Positions 1-9,338 of a stretch of DNA of 43,954 nt are shown here, in pieces (the first letter of the stretch is position 1; every line of letters starts with the position of its first letter). The notes beneath the pieces were generated by a model. It did not search any database and was not told the origin of the DNA. It worked only from the letters and a program-made list of their open reading frames with translations. The stretch is from positions 1-43,954 of the forward strand of contig CAJJMX010000002.1 of the NCBI GenBank assembly GCA_905192935.1, read 5' to 3'. The translations under genes and the position numbers were made by a program. Source of the stretch: an uncultured Mailhella sp. (GTDB lineage Bacteria; Desulfobacterota; Desulfovibrionia; Desulfovibrionales; Desulfovibrionaceae).

Positions 1-133
1 AGATCAACAAGAGAGAGGATGCCTTGTCTTCCCGTCCCAGGGCGTTCCCGAAGCGGGCCGCAGGCCGGAGGGACCATCCCTTCCAAAGAGGCGGAAAGCC
101 TGTGCCGCAGGGCCCGGACAAGGGCTCTTCCTC

Positions 134-161
134 TTGCTTCCGGCGCGAAGCTGTGTTAAAT
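134..161 (+). promoter_or_regulatory. Candidate sigma-70 promoter of tRNA-Leu
   Basis: A -35-like TTGCTT and a -10-like TTAAAT are separated by 16 bases and end about 30 bases before the mature tRNA. The first 190 bases hold no convincing gene, so the tRNA probably starts its own transcript here. This is a consensus match by eye only. Confidence 0.4.
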
Positions 162-192
162 TCATCGCCTTGCAGTATATGGAACTTTTTCT

Positions 193-277
193 GCGAGAGT
201 GGCGAAACTGGCATACGCACTGGATTTAGGATCCAGCGGAGCAATCCTTGAGAGTTCAAGCCTCTCCTCTCGCACCA
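193..277 (+). tRNA. tRNA-Leu (anticodon UAG)
   Basis: The acceptor arms GCGAGAG and CTCTCGC pair perfectly, followed by discriminator A and an encoded CCA end. The anticodon stem CTGGA/TCCAG encloses the loop TTTAGGA, giving anticodon TAG, which reads CUA and, with wobble, other CUN codons. A TTCAAGC T-loop is present and the extra arm is long, as expected for a class II leucine tRNA. A T-run follows directly, and a CCGTCC/GGACGG stem near 297-320 could help end the transcript before tig. Confidence 0.97.
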
Positions 278-345
278 TTTTTTGCGCCATTTCCTCCGTC
301 CTGCCCGCGAGGCCGGACGGCTCATTCATAAGGAGTTTTACCGAT

Positions 346-1662
346 ATGGCTCACAGCATTGAAGTCGTTTCCCCCGTTTCCCGCAAGATCAGCGTGACCG
401 TCCCCGCCGAGGAAGTCAACGCCGCGCTTTCCGCCGCCGCCCGCGAAGTGGGCGCTTCCGTCACGCTGCCCGGATTCCGCAAGGGCAAGGCTCCCGCTTC
501 CGTCATCGAAAAGCGCTTTGCCGGGGAAGTGATCTCCCGTGCCACTGAAACGCTGGTGGAACGCCGCGTGGCCGACATCCTCAAGGAAGAAAACCTCAAG
601 CCTCTCTCCCGCCTCGACTACGAAGGCGGCCAGATCACCCGCGGCCAGGATCTTTCCTTCTCCTTCAGCTTTGAGACCCTGCCCGACGACATCAAGCTGC
701 CCGAAGACCTTTCCGCCCTCACCGTGGAAATGGATTCTTCCGAAGCCACGGAAGAGGAAGTGGCCGCCTTTACGAACCGCCTGCTGAAGAGCACCGCCAC
801 TCTGGAAGAAGTGAAGGAAGCCCGCCTTCCCGAAAACGGCGACATCGTCACCATCGACGTGGACGGCGAAGTGGACGGCAAGAGCGTGCCCGGCATGAAG
901 GTGGAGAACTACAGCATTCAGCTCTCCGAACCCAAGGACGGCAAGGAACTTTCCGAACTCGACAAGATCATCCGCGGTCTGCATGCGGGCGAGGAAGGCA
1001 CCGGCAGCATGGTCTGCCCTGAAGACCACGTGGACGAGACCCTGCGCGGCAAGACCGTGAACCTCCGCGTAAAGCTCAACCGGATCAGCCGCGAGATCCT
1101 GCCCGAGCTCGATGACGACTACGCCAAGAAGATCGGCTTCTCCGATCTCGAGGCTCTCAAGAAGATGATCACCGACCAGGCCAACCACAACAAGCTGACC
1201 AATGCCCGCAGCGAAGCCGAGCGCAAGCTCATGACTTCCGTGCTCGAAGGCCAGACCTTCCCCCTGCCCGAATCCGTGGTGAAGGCCCAGCAGGAAGAAT
1301 ACGAAAACGAGGTGCGCGAGTACCTCAGCCAGCAGGGACTTGAGAAGGAAGCCATTGACGAGACCGTCAAGAACATGGGCGAGGACAGCCGCAAGCAGGC
1401 CGAGGAACGCGCCCGCATCCAGCTCTTCCTCACCGCTCTTGCCCGCCGCGAAAAGATCGAAGTCACCGCTCAGGAAGTGGACATGCAGATCATGCAGATG
1501 GCCCATCAGTACAATCAGGACTTCCACAAGCTGCGTGAAGCGCTCTATCAGAACGGCGCCGTCAACGACATTCAGGACCGCATGGTGAACAGCAAGGCCA
1601 TGAACCTCATGTTCGACAAGGCCCAGAAGGTCGCTCCCGCCGCTGAAGCCAAGGCCGAATAA
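346..1662 (+). CDS. tig: Trigger factor, ribosome-associated chaperone and peptidyl-prolyl isomerase
   Basis: The 438-residue product is the ribosome-bound chaperone that meets nascent chains at the exit tunnel. The ribosome-docking signature GFRKGKAP lies at residues 43-50, matching the family position. The N-terminal ribosome-binding domain covers about 1-115, followed by a PPIase domain starting with the [11 protein letters not shown] region (about 163-245) and a helical C-terminal chaperone domain. The length is typical. I chose the ATG preceded by AAGGAG, because the open frame runs upstream into the tRNA and earlier starts have no support. It lies upstream of clpP and clpX, the order found in many proteobacteria, but a terminator-like hairpin separates it from clpP. 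Confidence 0.97.
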   Translation: MAHSIEVVSPVSRKISVTVPAEEVNAALSAAAREVGASVTLPGFRKGKAPASVIEKRFAGEVISRATETLVERRVADILKEENLKPLSRLDYEGGQITRGQDLSFSFSFETLPDDIKLPEDLSALTVEMDSSEATEEEVAAFTNRLLKSTATLEEVKEARLPENGDIVTIDVDGEVDGKSVPGMKVENYSIQLSEPKDGKELSELDKIIRGLHAGEEGTGSMVCPEDHVDETLRGKTVNLRVKLNRISREILPELDDDYAKKIGFSDLEALKKMITDQANHNKLTNARSEAERKLMTSVLEGQTFPLPESVVKAQQEEYENEVREYLSQQGLEKEAIDETVKNMGEDSRKQAEERARIQLFLTALARREKIEVTAQEVDMQIMQMAHQYNQDFHKLREALYQNGAVNDIQDRMVNSKAMNLMFDKAQKVAPAAEAKAE

Positions 1663-1681
1663 AGAATCAGGAAAAGGAACG

Positions 1682-1717
1682 ATTCCCCGGCCCCAAGGGC
1701 CGGGGAATTCCTTTCTT
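1682..1717 (+). terminator. Rho-independent terminator or attenuator after tig
   Basis: ATTCCCCGGCCC and GGGCCGGGGAAT form a perfect 12-bp stem with a 3-base loop, followed by a pyrimidine run TCCTTTCTT. It sits 20 bases after the tig stop and just before the clpP ribosome site, so it may reduce read-through into clpP rather than stop it completely. Confidence 0.8.
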
Positions 1718-1730
1718 AAGGAGTCCAGAC

Positions 1731-2342
1731 GTGACTATTCCCTTTGTTATCGAATCCACCGGACGCGGAGAACGTTCCTACGACATCTACTCCCGTCTGC
1801 TCAAGGACCGCATCGTGCTTTTGTGCGACGAGGTCAATGATGCCACGGCGTCTCTCATCTGCGCCCAGCTTCTGTTCCTGGAATCGCAGGACCCGGAGAA
1901 GGAAATCAGCCTGTACATCAACAGCCCCGGCGGGTCGGTCACTGCGGGCATGGCCATTTACGACACCATGCAGTTCATCGCTCCGCCCGTGGCCACCATG
2001 TGCATAGGCCAGGCCGCCAGCATGGGCGCCTTCCTTCTGGCCGGCGGCGCGAAGGGCATGCGCTACAGCCTGCCCAACAGCCGCATCATGATCCATCAGC
2101 CTTCCGCCGGCGTGCAGGGGCAGATCACCGACATGGACATTCACGTGCGCGAAGGCATGCGTCTCAAGAAGAATCTGAACCGCATCCTTGCCGAAAACAC
2201 CGGCAACACCCTTGCCCGCGTATCCGCCGCCACCGAGCGCGACAACTTCATGTCCGCCGAGGAGGCCCTCAAGTTCGGTCTTATCGACCGCATCCTCAGC
2301 TCCCGCCACGACGTGGCAGACCTTGCAGGAAAACAGGCATGA
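1731..2342 (+). CDS. clpP: ATP-dependent Clp protease proteolytic subunit
   Basis: The 203-residue serine peptidase forms the tetradecameric barrel that degrades substrates delivered by ClpX. The catalytic triad is visible: Ser97 in QAASMGA, His122 in IMIHQP and Asp171 in TERDNF, at the family positions. The conserved stretch [20 protein letters not shown] is also present. Translation appears to begin at GTG, with AAGGAG eight bases upstream; no ATG precedes the conserved N-terminus. The stop overlaps the clpX start as ATGA, so the two subunits are translationally coupled. Confidence 0.97.
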   Translation: MTIPFVIESTGRGERSYDIYSRLLKDRIVLLCDEVNDATASLICAQLLFLESQDPEKEISLYINSPGGSVTAGMAIYDTMQFIAPPVATMCIGQAASMGAFLLAGGAKGMRYSLPNSRIMIHQPSAGVQGQITDMDIHVREGMRLKKNLNRILAENTGNTLARVSAATERDNFMSAEEALKFGLIDRILSSRHDVADLAGKQA

Positions 2343-3580
2343 GCGACGAAGAAAAGGAACTCCACTGCTCCTTCTGCGGCAAGAGCAGCTCTCAGGCCCG
2401 CCATTTCGTGGTGCAGGGCGACGTGTGCATCTGTGATGCCTGCGTGGCCGCCTGTTCCCGCATCATGGCGGAGGAAGATGCCGAGGAAGGCGCAGGAGCC
2501 GCCCCTGCGCCGGGCGAGCTGCTCACCCCTCAGCAGATAAAGGCACGGCTCGACGACTACGTCATCGGACAGGAACGCGCCAAGAAGATCCTTTCCGTGG
2601 CCGTGCACAACCACTACAAGAGAGTGTTCCATGCCGGAGCCATCGAAGGCGTGGAGCTTGAAAAGAGCAACATTCTGCTGCTCGGCCCCTCGGGCAGCGG
2701 CAAGACGCTGCTTGCCCGCACGCTGGCGCGCATTCTCAAGGTGCCCTTCGCCATAGCCGACGCCACCACCCTCACCGAGGCCGGCTATGTGGGCGAGGAC
2801 GTGGAAAACATTCTCGTCCAGCTTCTGCAGAACGCCGACTACGACCTTGACGCCGCGTGCAAGGGCATTATCTATATCGACGAAATCGACAAGATTTCCC
2901 GCAAGGCCGACGGCCCGTCCATCACCCGCGACGTTTCGGGCGAGGGCGTGCAGCAGGCTCTTTTGAAAATCATCGAAGGCACCGTGGCCAACATCCCGCC
3001 CAAGGGCGGACGCAAGCACCCGCAGCAGGAGTTCATCCGCATGGACACGTCGAACATCCTGTTCATCATGGGCGGCGCGTTCATCGGGCTGGAGAAGCTG
3101 GTGGAATCGCGTTCCCGCGGCACCAGCATGGGCTTTGGAGCGCACATCGAAAAGAAGACCGAACACCGCATAGGCGAGCTTCTCGACAGGGTCCTTCCCT
3201 CCGACCTCGTGCAGTTCGGACTCATTCCCGAGTTCATCGGCCGCATACCGGTGATCACGCATGTGGAAGAGCTCGACGTGGACGATCTTCTGCGCGTCAT
3301 GACCGAACCGAAGAATGCCCTGGTCAAACAGTACCAGAAGCTCTTCGAACTCGACGGCGTGACGCTGAAATTCGAGGACGACGCGCTGCGGGCCGTGGCG
3401 GAAAAGGCGCTGGAAAACAAGACCGGCGCCCGTGGCCTTCGCAACGTGCTGGAAAACGTGATGCTCGACATCATGTATGAACTTCCCACCCTCAAGGACG
3501 TGACCGAGTGCATCATCACCCGCGGCGTCATCGAGGGTACGGACAAGCCCGTTCTGAAGAGTTCCGCAGACAACCGGTAA
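2339..3580 (+). CDS. clpX: Clp protease ATP-binding unfoldase ClpX
   Basis: The 413-residue AAA+ unfoldase recognises tagged proteins and threads them into ClpP. The N-terminal C4 zinc finger uses Cys10, Cys13, Cys32 and Cys35. Walker A GPSGSGKT lies at 116-123, the pore loop GYVG at 149-152, Walker B IIYIDE at 177-182 and the sensor-2 motif GARGLR near the C-terminus. The ClpP-docking loop reads MGFGA, where many orthologues have IGF. The start ATG overlaps the clpP stop by four bases. Confidence 0.97.
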   Translation: MSDEEKELHCSFCGKSSSQARHFVVQGDVCICDACVAACSRIMAEEDAEEGAGAAPAPGELLTPQQIKARLDDYVIGQERAKKILSVAVHNHYKRVFHAGAIEGVELEKSNILLLGPSGSGKTLLARTLARILKVPFAIADATTLTEAGYVGEDVENILVQLLQNADYDLDAACKGIIYIDEIDKISRKADGPSITRDVSGEGVQQALLKIIEGTVANIPPKGGRKHPQQEFIRMDTSNILFIMGGAFIGLEKLVESRSRGTSMGFGAHIEKKTEHRIGELLDRVLPSDLVQFGLIPEFIGRIPVITHVEELDVDDLLRVMTEPKNALVKQYQKLFELDGVTLKFEDDALRAVAEKALENKTGARGLRNVLENVMLDIMYELPTLKDVTECIITRGVIEGTDKPVLKSSADNR

Positions 3581-3605
3581 CGGCTTTTGCGGGGCACTTC
3601 AACCG

Positions 3606-3635
3606 GCGCGACGAAGCAGAGTTCTGCCTTCGCGC
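3606..3635 (+). terminator. Imperfect stem-loop after clpX
   Basis: GCGCGACGAAGCAGA and TCTGCCTTCGCGC form a long imperfect stem, with a perfect GCAGA/TCTGC core closed by GT, 25 bases after the clpX stop. No T-run follows, so it could be a weak terminator, an mRNA 3'-end stabiliser or part of the lon leader. Confidence 0.45.
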
Positions 3636-3682
3636 GTCACGGGACAAAAAACTTTCCCGGGGAGCATCCCCGGTCCCTGGTC

Positions 3683-3726
3683 TTGCGTTCCTGTCCTTCC
3701 GGTCTTCCGGCCGGGCAGGAACGCAA
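3683..3726 (+). promoter_or_regulatory. Large stem-loop in the lon leader
   Basis: TTGCGTTCCTG and CAGGAACGCAA form a perfect 11-bp stem, with a nested CCGG-TCTT-CCGG hairpin in the 22-base loop. A smaller ATTCC/GGAAT hairpin overlaps its 3' foot and reaches almost to the lon ribosome site GAGG. There is no T-run. It probably acts on lon mRNA structure or clpX-lon read-through; its role is inferred. Confidence 0.5.
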
Positions 3727-3753
3727 TTCCGTAACGGGAATACGAGGTTCCTT

Positions 3754-6189
3754 ATGGCTGAACAGACTCCGCTGGAATTGCCCATCATCACTTTGCGTGA
3801 AGTGGTGATGTTCCCCCACGCCGTCATGACGTTCCATGTCGGGCGTTCGGCTTCGGTAAGCGCCATCAACAGCGCCGTCACCGAATACGACAAACAGATA
3901 TTTCTGGTCGCGCAGACCAGTTCCGCCATCGAGCGGCCCGGTCCCGAAGACCTGTTCCGCATCGGTGTGGTCAGCCGCGTGCTGCGCGCCGACCGTCTTC
4001 AGGACAACACCATCAAGCTCGTGTGCGAGGGGCTGTACCGCGCCTCGTGGCTGCCCCTGAACGCAAGCTCCACCTTCGGCGACAGGGCGTTTCCGCGCCT
4101 GCGCACCGTGCGCGTGGAAGAAACGCTGAACCAGGACAAGGAGCTGCCCGCCGTGGTGGAGGCGCTGCAGGAATCCCTTTCGGAAGCCTGCCGTCAGAAC
4201 CGCCGCATCACGCCCGAGCAGCTTGCCTCCTTCGCCCTCATCGAAGACCCCGGCACCCTTGCCGACGCCGTGGCTCCCAGCCTCAAGGCGGACTACCTGC
4301 ACAAGCAGGCCATTCTGGAAACGCTGGATCAGGGCCAGAGACTGCGTCTTGTCTATGAAAGCCTCGGCGGAGAGCTCATCAGCTCAAGCATAGACAAGAC
4401 CATCAAGAGCCGCGTCAAGGCTCAGATGGAGCAGAACCAGAAGGAATACTACCTTACCGAGCAGCTCAAGGCCATCAACAAGGAGCTCGGACACGACGAC
4501 ATCCAGGCCGAGATCCTCGAGCTCGAGGAGCAGCTCAAGGCCAAGAACATGCCCGAAGACGCCCGTGAAAGGGCCCTTCGCGAAGTGCGCAAGCTCCGTC
4601 AGATGCCCCCTGCCTCCTCGGAATACGTGGTGGCCAGAAACTATGTGGACTGGATCATCGACCTTCCGTGGAACGAGCTCAAGAAGATAGACATCGATCT
4701 TGCCAAAGCGCGCGAGGTCCTCGACGGCGGTCACTACGGCCTTGAAAAGGCCAAGACCCGCATCCTGGAATACCTTGCCGTGCAGAAGCTTTCCGGCGGA
4801 CTCAAGGGGCCCATTCTCTGCCTCGTGGGTCCTCCCGGCGTGGGCAAGACCTCTCTCGCCAAATCCATAGCCGAAGCCACGGGCCGCGAATTCGTGCGCA
4901 TATCCCTCGGCGGCGTGCGTGACGAGGCCGAGATCCGCGGTCACCGCCGCACCTACATAGGCGCCCTTCCCGGCAAGATCATCATGGCCCTGAAGCGCGC
5001 CAAGTCCAACAATCCGCTCTTCTGTCTCGATGAAATCGACAAGATGACCGTGGACTTCCGGGGCGATCCGGCCTCTGCGCTTCTCGAAGTGCTGGACCCG
5101 GAACAGAACTGCGCGTTCAACGACCATTACCTCGACATGGACTACGACCTTTCGCAGGTGTTCTTCATTACGACGGCGAACTCCATGCAGAGCATCCCCG
5201 CGCCTCTTCTCGACCGCATGGAGGTGCTGGAACTGTCGAGCTATCTCGAAGGCGAAAAGATGCATATCGCCCGGGACTTCCTGCTTCCCCGCCAGTGGAA
5301 GCTGCACGGACTCCGGGCGGAGAACATGGACCTCAGCGACGAAGCGCTGCTTGAGATCATCCGCTCCTACACGCGCGAATCGGGCGTGCGCAATCTGGAA
5401 CGCCAGATTGCCGCCCTGTGCCGCAAGACGGCCATCCGCCTTGTGGACGCGGGCGACACGAACCTTTGCGTGACCATCACAAAGCAGGATCTTGAGGACT
5501 TTCTCGGCGTCAAGAAGTACCGCTACGACGAGAAGGAAAACAAGCCGCAGGTCGGCGTGGTCGCCGGTCTCGCCTACACCGGCGCAGGCGGCGACATCCT
5601 GTACATCGAAACCGTGGTCATGCCCGGCAACGGCAAGGTGCAGGTCACGGGCAAGCTCGGCGACGTGATGAAGGAATCCGCGCAGGCGGCCTTCTCCTAC
5701 ATCCGCTCCCGTTCCAGTCAGCTCGGTCTGCGTCCCGACTTCTACAAGGACATCGACATCCACGTGCATGTGCCCGAAGGCGCGGTGCCCAAGGACGGTC
5801 CTTCGGCAGGCATCACGCTGGCCACGGCCATAGCCTCCGCGCTGCTCGGCATCCCCGTGCGCGACGACGTGTGCATGACCGGTGAAATCACCCTGCGCGG
5901 CCGCGTGCTCGCCATCGGCGGACTCCGGGAAAAGCTTCTCGCCGCAAGCCGCTCGGGCATGAAGACCGTGCTCGTGCCCGCCGACAACGAAAAGGATCTC
6001 AAGGAAGTGCCCGAAGAGATACGCAACACTCTCGACATTCACTTCGTGCGCAACGCCGACGAAGTGCTGCCCCTCGCCCTCATGGCCTCCCGGGAGGAGA
6101 TCTTCACAGGCGAAGCCTCCCAGGCCCTGACCCATTCCCTGCGTGCGCACCGCACGCTCGGACAGGATCTCGGCGGCGCCGTGCTGTAG
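3754..6189 (+). CDS. lon: ATP-dependent Lon protease
   Basis: The 811-residue protein joins a substrate-binding LAN domain (about 8-205), a helical region, an AAA+ module and a serine-lysine protease domain. Walker A GPPGVGKT lies at 359-366 and Walker B LFCLDEID near 422-429. The catalytic dyad is Ser684 in DGPSAG and Lys727 in [10 protein letters not shown]. Lon removes misfolded and short-lived regulatory proteins in the cytosol. I chose the ATG giving [10 protein letters not shown], the usual start of the LAN domain; the frame stays open upstream but without a better ribosome site. With tig and clpPX it forms a proteostasis block. Confidence 0.97.
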   Translation: MAEQTPLELPIITLREVVMFPHAVMTFHVGRSASVSAINSAVTEYDKQIFLVAQTSSAIERPGPEDLFRIGVVSRVLRADRLQDNTIKLVCEGLYRASWLPLNASSTFGDRAFPRLRTVRVEETLNQDKELPAVVEALQESLSEACRQNRRITPEQLASFALIEDPGTLADAVAPSLKADYLHKQAILETLDQGQRLRLVYESLGGELISSSIDKTIKSRVKAQMEQNQKEYYLTEQLKAINKELGHDDIQAEILELEEQLKAKNMPEDARERALREVRKLRQMPPASSEYVVARNYVDWIIDLPWNELKKIDIDLAKAREVLDGGHYGLEKAKTRILEYLAVQKLSGGLKGPILCLVGPPGVGKTSLAKSIAEATGREFVRISLGGVRDEAEIRGHRRTYIGALPGKIIMALKRAKSNNPLFCLDEIDKMTVDFRGDPASALLEVLDPEQNCAFNDHYLDMDYDLSQVFFITTANSMQSIPAPLLDRMEVLELSSYLEGEKMHIARDFLLPRQWKLHGLRAENMDLSDEALLEIIRSYTRESGVRNLERQIAALCRKTAIRLVDAGDTNLCVTITKQDLEDFLGVKKYRYDEKENKPQVGVVAGLAYTGAGGDILYIETVVMPGNGKVQVTGKLGDVMKESAQAAFSYIRSRSSQLGLRPDFYKDIDIHVHVPEGAVPKDGPSAGITLATAIASALLGIPVRDDVCMTGEITLRGRVLAIGGLREKLLAASRSGMKTVLVPADNEKDLKEVPEEIRNTLDIHFVRNADEVLPLALMASREEIFTGEASQALTHSLRAHRTLGQDLGGAVL

Positions 6190-6211
6190 CTCTCCGACAT
6201 GCTGATTCCAG

Positions 6212-6242
6212 GCCCGTCCGGACGATCTCCGGACGGGCTTTT
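6212..6242 (+). terminator. Rho-independent terminator of lon
   Basis: GCCCGTCCGG and CCGGACGGGC form a perfect 10-bp stem with a 7-base loop, followed by TTTT and then an AT-rich stretch, 22 bases after the lon stop. Confidence 0.92.
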
Positions 6243-6252
6243 CATTTAACCT

Positions 6253-6286
6253 GAAAGCCCCCGGCAGAAACCTGCCGGGGGCTTTC
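6253..6286 (-). terminator. Terminator of copA (could act in both directions)
   Basis: GAAAGCCCCCGGCAG and CTGCCGGGGGCTTTC form a perfect 15-bp stem closed by four bases. It lies between convergent lon and copA, 25 bases beyond the copA stop. The symmetric AAAG/CTTT ends supply short T-runs on both strands. Confidence 0.85.
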
Positions 6287-6310
6287 AATGCGAACCGAAA
6301 AGTAAGCTTC

Positions 6311-8602
6311 TCAGCGGAAACTTCTCAGGCGCAGAGCATTGAGCACCACGGATACGGAGGAAAGCGACATGGCCGCGCCCGCAAGCATGGGGGACATGGC
6401 GGGCCCTCCGAACAGAAGCAGCACGCCTGCGGCCACGGGCACGAGCAGCACGTTGTAGCCGAAGGCCCAGAACAGGCTGAGACGGATGTTCGCAAGCGTG
6501 GCGCGACCGAGACCGAGCGCCGTCTTCACGCCGGGCAGTCCGCGCAGAAGCACCACGTCGCCGGCTTCCATGGCCACGTCGATGCCGGAGCCCATGGCCA
6601 TGCCCACATCGGCGCGGGCAAGGGCCGGAGCGTCGTTGATGCCGTCGCCCACCATGCCCACGCGTCTGCCTTCGGACTGCAGACGCGAGATGACCTGTTC
6701 CTTGCCGTCGGGACGCACGCCGGCCACCACGTCGTCGATTCCGGCCCTTGCCGCCACGGCACGCGCGGTGCGCTCATTGTCGCCGCTCAGCATCATGACG
6801 CGGCAGCCCATGGCGCGAAGCTCACGGATGACGCCGGGCGTTTCCCCGCGCAGCGGATCGGCCACGCCCATGACGGCGAGAAGTCTGCCTTCCGCCGCAA
6901 GAAGAAGCGGGGTCTGCCCGTCGTCGGCAAGACCCGTCACGAACTTTTTCTGCTCGTCCGAAAGAATCACGCCGTGCTCCGAGAGCAGCTTTTCATTGCC
7001 GAGAAAAAGCTCTCTGCCGTCCACACGTCCGGTCACGCCCGCGCCTCCCACGGCAAGGAAGCCCTCCACGGGCCTTGCGGCAAGGCCGCGCTCTTCGGCC
7101 TCCTTCGTGACGGCCCGCGCCAGCGGATGCTCAGACACGGCTTCCAGCGAGGCGGCCAGCGTGAGCGCCTCGTTCTCATCCATACCTTCCGCACGCAGAC
7201 TCACCATGCGGGGACTGCCTTCGGTGAGCGTGCCGGTCTTGTCGAAGACGATGGTGTCCAGATGCCCCGAAGCTTCCAGAGCCGTGCCGTTCTTCATGAG
7301 CACGCCGAGCTGTGCGCCGCGCCCCGTGGCCACCATGATGGACATGGGCGTGGCCAGACCGAGCGCGCAGGGACAGGCCACCACCAGCACGGCCACAAAG
7401 ACGCGCAGGGCCTCTCCGAAGGGCAGATCGCCGAGGAAAAGCCACGCAAGACCGGCTGCCGTAGCCACGGCGATGACCGCGGGCACGAAATACAGACTGA
7501 TGCGGTCGGCCAGGCCCGCTATGGGAGCCTTGGAGCCCTGAGCCTCGCGCACGAGATGGATGATGCGCGCAAGGGCCGTGTCCGACCCCACGCGGCGGGC
7601 TTCCATGACGAAGGAACCGCTGATGTTCAGGGTACCGGCATTGACTTCGTCGCCCGCGGCGACGTCCACGGGCATGGACTCGCCCGTCAGGCTCGACATG
7701 TCGAGAGAGGAGGAGCCTTCCGCCACCACGCCGTCCACGGGAATACGGGAACCGGGCTTGATGAGCAGCCTGTCGCCGGGCATGACGGAGCTTACGGAAA
7801 GCTCCTTCACGCTCCCGTCCGGCATCATGCGCTCCACCTTTTCGGGCGTCAGTTCCATAAGACCGCGGATGGCCTCGGAAGTCCTCGTGCGGGACACGGC
7901 CTCCATGTACTTGCCGAGGGATATGAGCGCAATGAGCATGCCCGCAGATTCATAATACAGCCCCATGACGGCCTGATGGGTCTCTTCGGGCGAAACGGCC
8001 GCGGCTATCTCCACGGTGCTCCACAGGCTGTAGAGCAGCGCCGCGCCCGTGCCCATGGCCACAAGAGAATCCATGTTGGGCGCGCCGCGCAGAAGCAGCG
8101 GGATGCCGTGCCTGTAGAAATCGCGTCCGGACCAGATGATGGGCAGCGTGAGAAGAAGCTGGAACAGGGCAAAGATCAGAGGACTTTCATGCGGCGAAAG
8201 CCAGGAAGGCAGAGGCAGCCCCCAATGACTGCCCATGGCCACGACCACGAGAGGCACGGCGAAAATGAATTCCGTGACGAGATGACGACGACGCACGGCA
8301 AGATCGTCCCGGGTCTTTTTCTGCTCATTTTCCCACAGATCGTGCTCATCCACGTCCGGAGGAATATAGGACGCCTTGAAGCCGAGCCGGTCCACCCTTT
8401 CCGTCACTTCCCTGACGAAGGCGTCGAGCCCCTTGTCCAGAGCGCCTTCAGCGGGGCGAACCTGTGCGGTGCCGTCGGCAAGACTCACGCTGGCGCTGTC
8501 TATGTCCTCCATCTTGCAGAGCGCCTTCTGCGAGCGGGCGGAGCAGGCTCCGCAGGCCATGCCGTCTATACGAAACCTGAGGATCTCGGGATTGTTTTTC
8601 AT
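6311..8602 (-). CDS. copA: Copper-exporting P1B-type ATPase
   Basis: The 763-residue inner-membrane pump uses ATP to expel Cu(I) from the cytosol. An N-terminal HMA domain binds metal through GMACGAC (Cys17, Cys20). Transport motifs are Cys410-Pro-Cys412 in the membrane, a YN pair in the next-to-last helix and a downstream SS pair, the pattern of the Cu(I)-specific 1B-1 group. The actuator motif LTGES, phosphorylation site DKTGT (Asp454), SEHP and GDGINDAP are intact. I chose the ATG giving MKNNPEILRF; an upstream in-frame TTG would add 18 residues without a good ribosome site. copZ lies upstream on the same strand, separated by an unusually long structured gap. Confidence 0.95.
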   Translation of the reverse strand: MKNNPEILRFRIDGMACGACSARSQKALCKMEDIDSASVSLADGTAQVRPAEGALDKGLDAFVREVTERVDRLGFKASYIPPDVDEHDLWENEQKKTRDDLAVRRRHLVTEFIFAVPLVVVAMGSHWGLPLPSWLSPHESPLIFALFQLLLTLPIIWSGRDFYRHGIPLLLRGAPNMDSLVAMGTGAALLYSLWSTVEIAAAVSPEETHQAVMGLYYESAGMLIALISLGKYMEAVSRTRTSEAIRGLMELTPEKVERMMPDGSVKELSVSSVMPGDRLLIKPGSRIPVDGVVAEGSSSLDMSSLTGESMPVDVAAGDEVNAGTLNISGSFVMEARRVGSDTALARIIHLVREAQGSKAPIAGLADRISLYFVPAVIAVATAAGLAWLFLGDLPFGEALRVFVAVLVVACPCALGLATPMSIMVATGRGAQLGVLMKNGTALEASGHLDTIVFDKTGTLTEGSPRMVSLRAEGMDENEALTLAASLEAVSEHPLARAVTKEAEERGLAARPVEGFLAVGGAGVTGRVDGRELFLGNEKLLSEHGVILSDEQKKFVTGLADDGQTPLLLAAEGRLLAVMGVADPLRGETPGVIRELRAMGCRVMMLSGDNERTARAVAARAGIDDVVAGVRPDGKEQVISRLQSEGRRVGMVGDGINDAPALARADVGMAMGSGIDVAMEAGDVVLLRGLPGVKTALGLGRATLANIRLSLFWAFGYNVLLVPVAAGVLLLFGGPAMSPMLAGAAMSLSSVSVVLNALRLRSFR

Positions 8603-8990
8603 GGGGCTTTCTCGCTTTGGGAAAAAGGTGTCCGCGCCTGCCGAAGGAATGGGCAAACAGGAGGAGCATACGGCAGACGCGGGCAGGAAGGGCGACTAGA
8701 AAGACAAAGCGCAAGGCTCCGGCAAAAGTCGCTCCCCAAACATGCCTGCGTCCTTTCCGGCGACGTGCCGCCGGAACAGATCGTGCGAACAGGCAGAAAG
8801 ACCGGCCGGGCACATGCCGGACGGCGCGGCTTCTCTGCCGAGTCTTCGGAACCGGCAGAGAAGCGCCGTGCTGAAAAAGACACCCCCGGCGCGGCCGCTT
8901 ACGGCGCCGAAGAATACAGCGCCTTTTTCAGAACGGACTCATCCGTCCCGTCCCCTGACGGACGGGAATCGGACATCCTCAAAAAATGAA
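8603..8990 (-). other. Structured copZ-copA gap
   Basis: These 388 bases between copZ and copA contain no gene I can support, but they hold several strong inverted repeats. GCTTCTCTGCCG and CGGCAGAGAAGC (8829-8864) form a perfect 12-bp stem. TTCCGGCG and CGCCGGAA near 8755-8776 form an 8-bp stem. CCCGTCC/GGACGGG just after copZ forms a 7-bp stem. CTGAAAAAG pairs with CTTTTTCAG across about 45 bases. None has a long T-run on the minus strand. A 94-codon GTG-started frame (8883 to 8599, Cys-rich) crosses this gap and ends overlapping the copA ATG as ATGA; I do not annotate it as a gene. Confidence 0.5.
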
Positions 8991-9200
8991 TCAGCGGATG
9001 GCGGTCACTTCAAAGCCGAGATCATCCACGGCATTCTTGAAAGCCTCGTCGGACACGCTGTCCGCGGCTTCCACCGTGGCGGTCTTGGCGGCAAGATCCA
9101 CGGTCACGTCGCTGACGCCGGGAATCTCACGCAGGGCCTTGTCCACGTTGGAGGTGCAGTGTCCGCAGCGCATGCCTTCGATGCAGATGACTTTCTTCAT
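8991..9200 (-). CDS. copZ: Copper chaperone CopZ (single HMA domain)
   Basis: The 69-residue ferredoxin-like HMA protein carries the metal site GMRCGHC and the pattern IEGM...DKALREIPGVSDVTVDLAAKTATV typical of cytosolic Cu(I) chaperones that hand copper to CopA. The start is the ATG seven bases after AAGGAG; another ATG two codons upstream sits directly against that site and is less likely. It is first in the copZ-copA direction and divergent from an HxlR regulator, suggesting a small copper-resistance unit under that regulator. Confidence 0.9.
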   Translation of the reverse strand: MKKVICIEGMRCGHCTSNVDKALREIPGVSDVTVDLAAKTATVEAADSVSDEAFKNAVDDLGFEVTAIR

Positions 9201-9268
9201 GATCATTCTCCTTTTCCCTCGCGGGAGGCGACGTCCCTTCCGGGCATCTTCGTTTGACTTACGTTTCT

Positions 9269-9296
9269 TTTATAGCTATGAATATTTTATAAGCAA
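9269..9296 (-). promoter_or_regulatory. Candidate copZ promoter
   Basis: On the minus strand TTGCTT (-35) and TATAAA (-10) are 16 bases apart, about 70 bases before the copZ start. It overlaps the candidate promoter of the divergent regulator (TTGACT at 9254-9259, TATGAA at 9277-9282, 17-base spacer), so RNA polymerase probably competes for the two directions. Confidence 0.55.
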
Positions 9297-9317
9297 GAAT
9301 GCACTTTTTTGATATAT

Positions 9318-9335
9318 AGTACCTAAAAGGATACT
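9318..9335 (+). promoter_or_regulatory. Candidate operator before the HxlR regulator
   Basis: The imperfect palindrome AGTACCTAAAAGGATACT pairs outer AGTA with TACT and inner CC with GG. It overlaps the ribosome site of the regulator gene. HxlR/DUF24 regulators such as YodB bind TACT/AGTA-type inverted repeats, so autoregulation is plausible but inferred. Confidence 0.35.
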
Positions 9336-9338
9336 GTC

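Noticed and set aside
322..1527. 401-codon antisense frame opposite trigger factor
   Set aside because: Phase-locked shadow of tig with skewed His, Gly and Leu composition and no domain.
8599..8883. Minus-strand 94-codon frame rich in Cys that ends over the copA start as ATGA
   Set aside because: The GTG start has no properly spaced ribosome site, the composition (Ser, Arg, Pro, Ala) is that of GC-rich chance frames, and it runs through strong hairpins. Kept only as something to compare in relatives.
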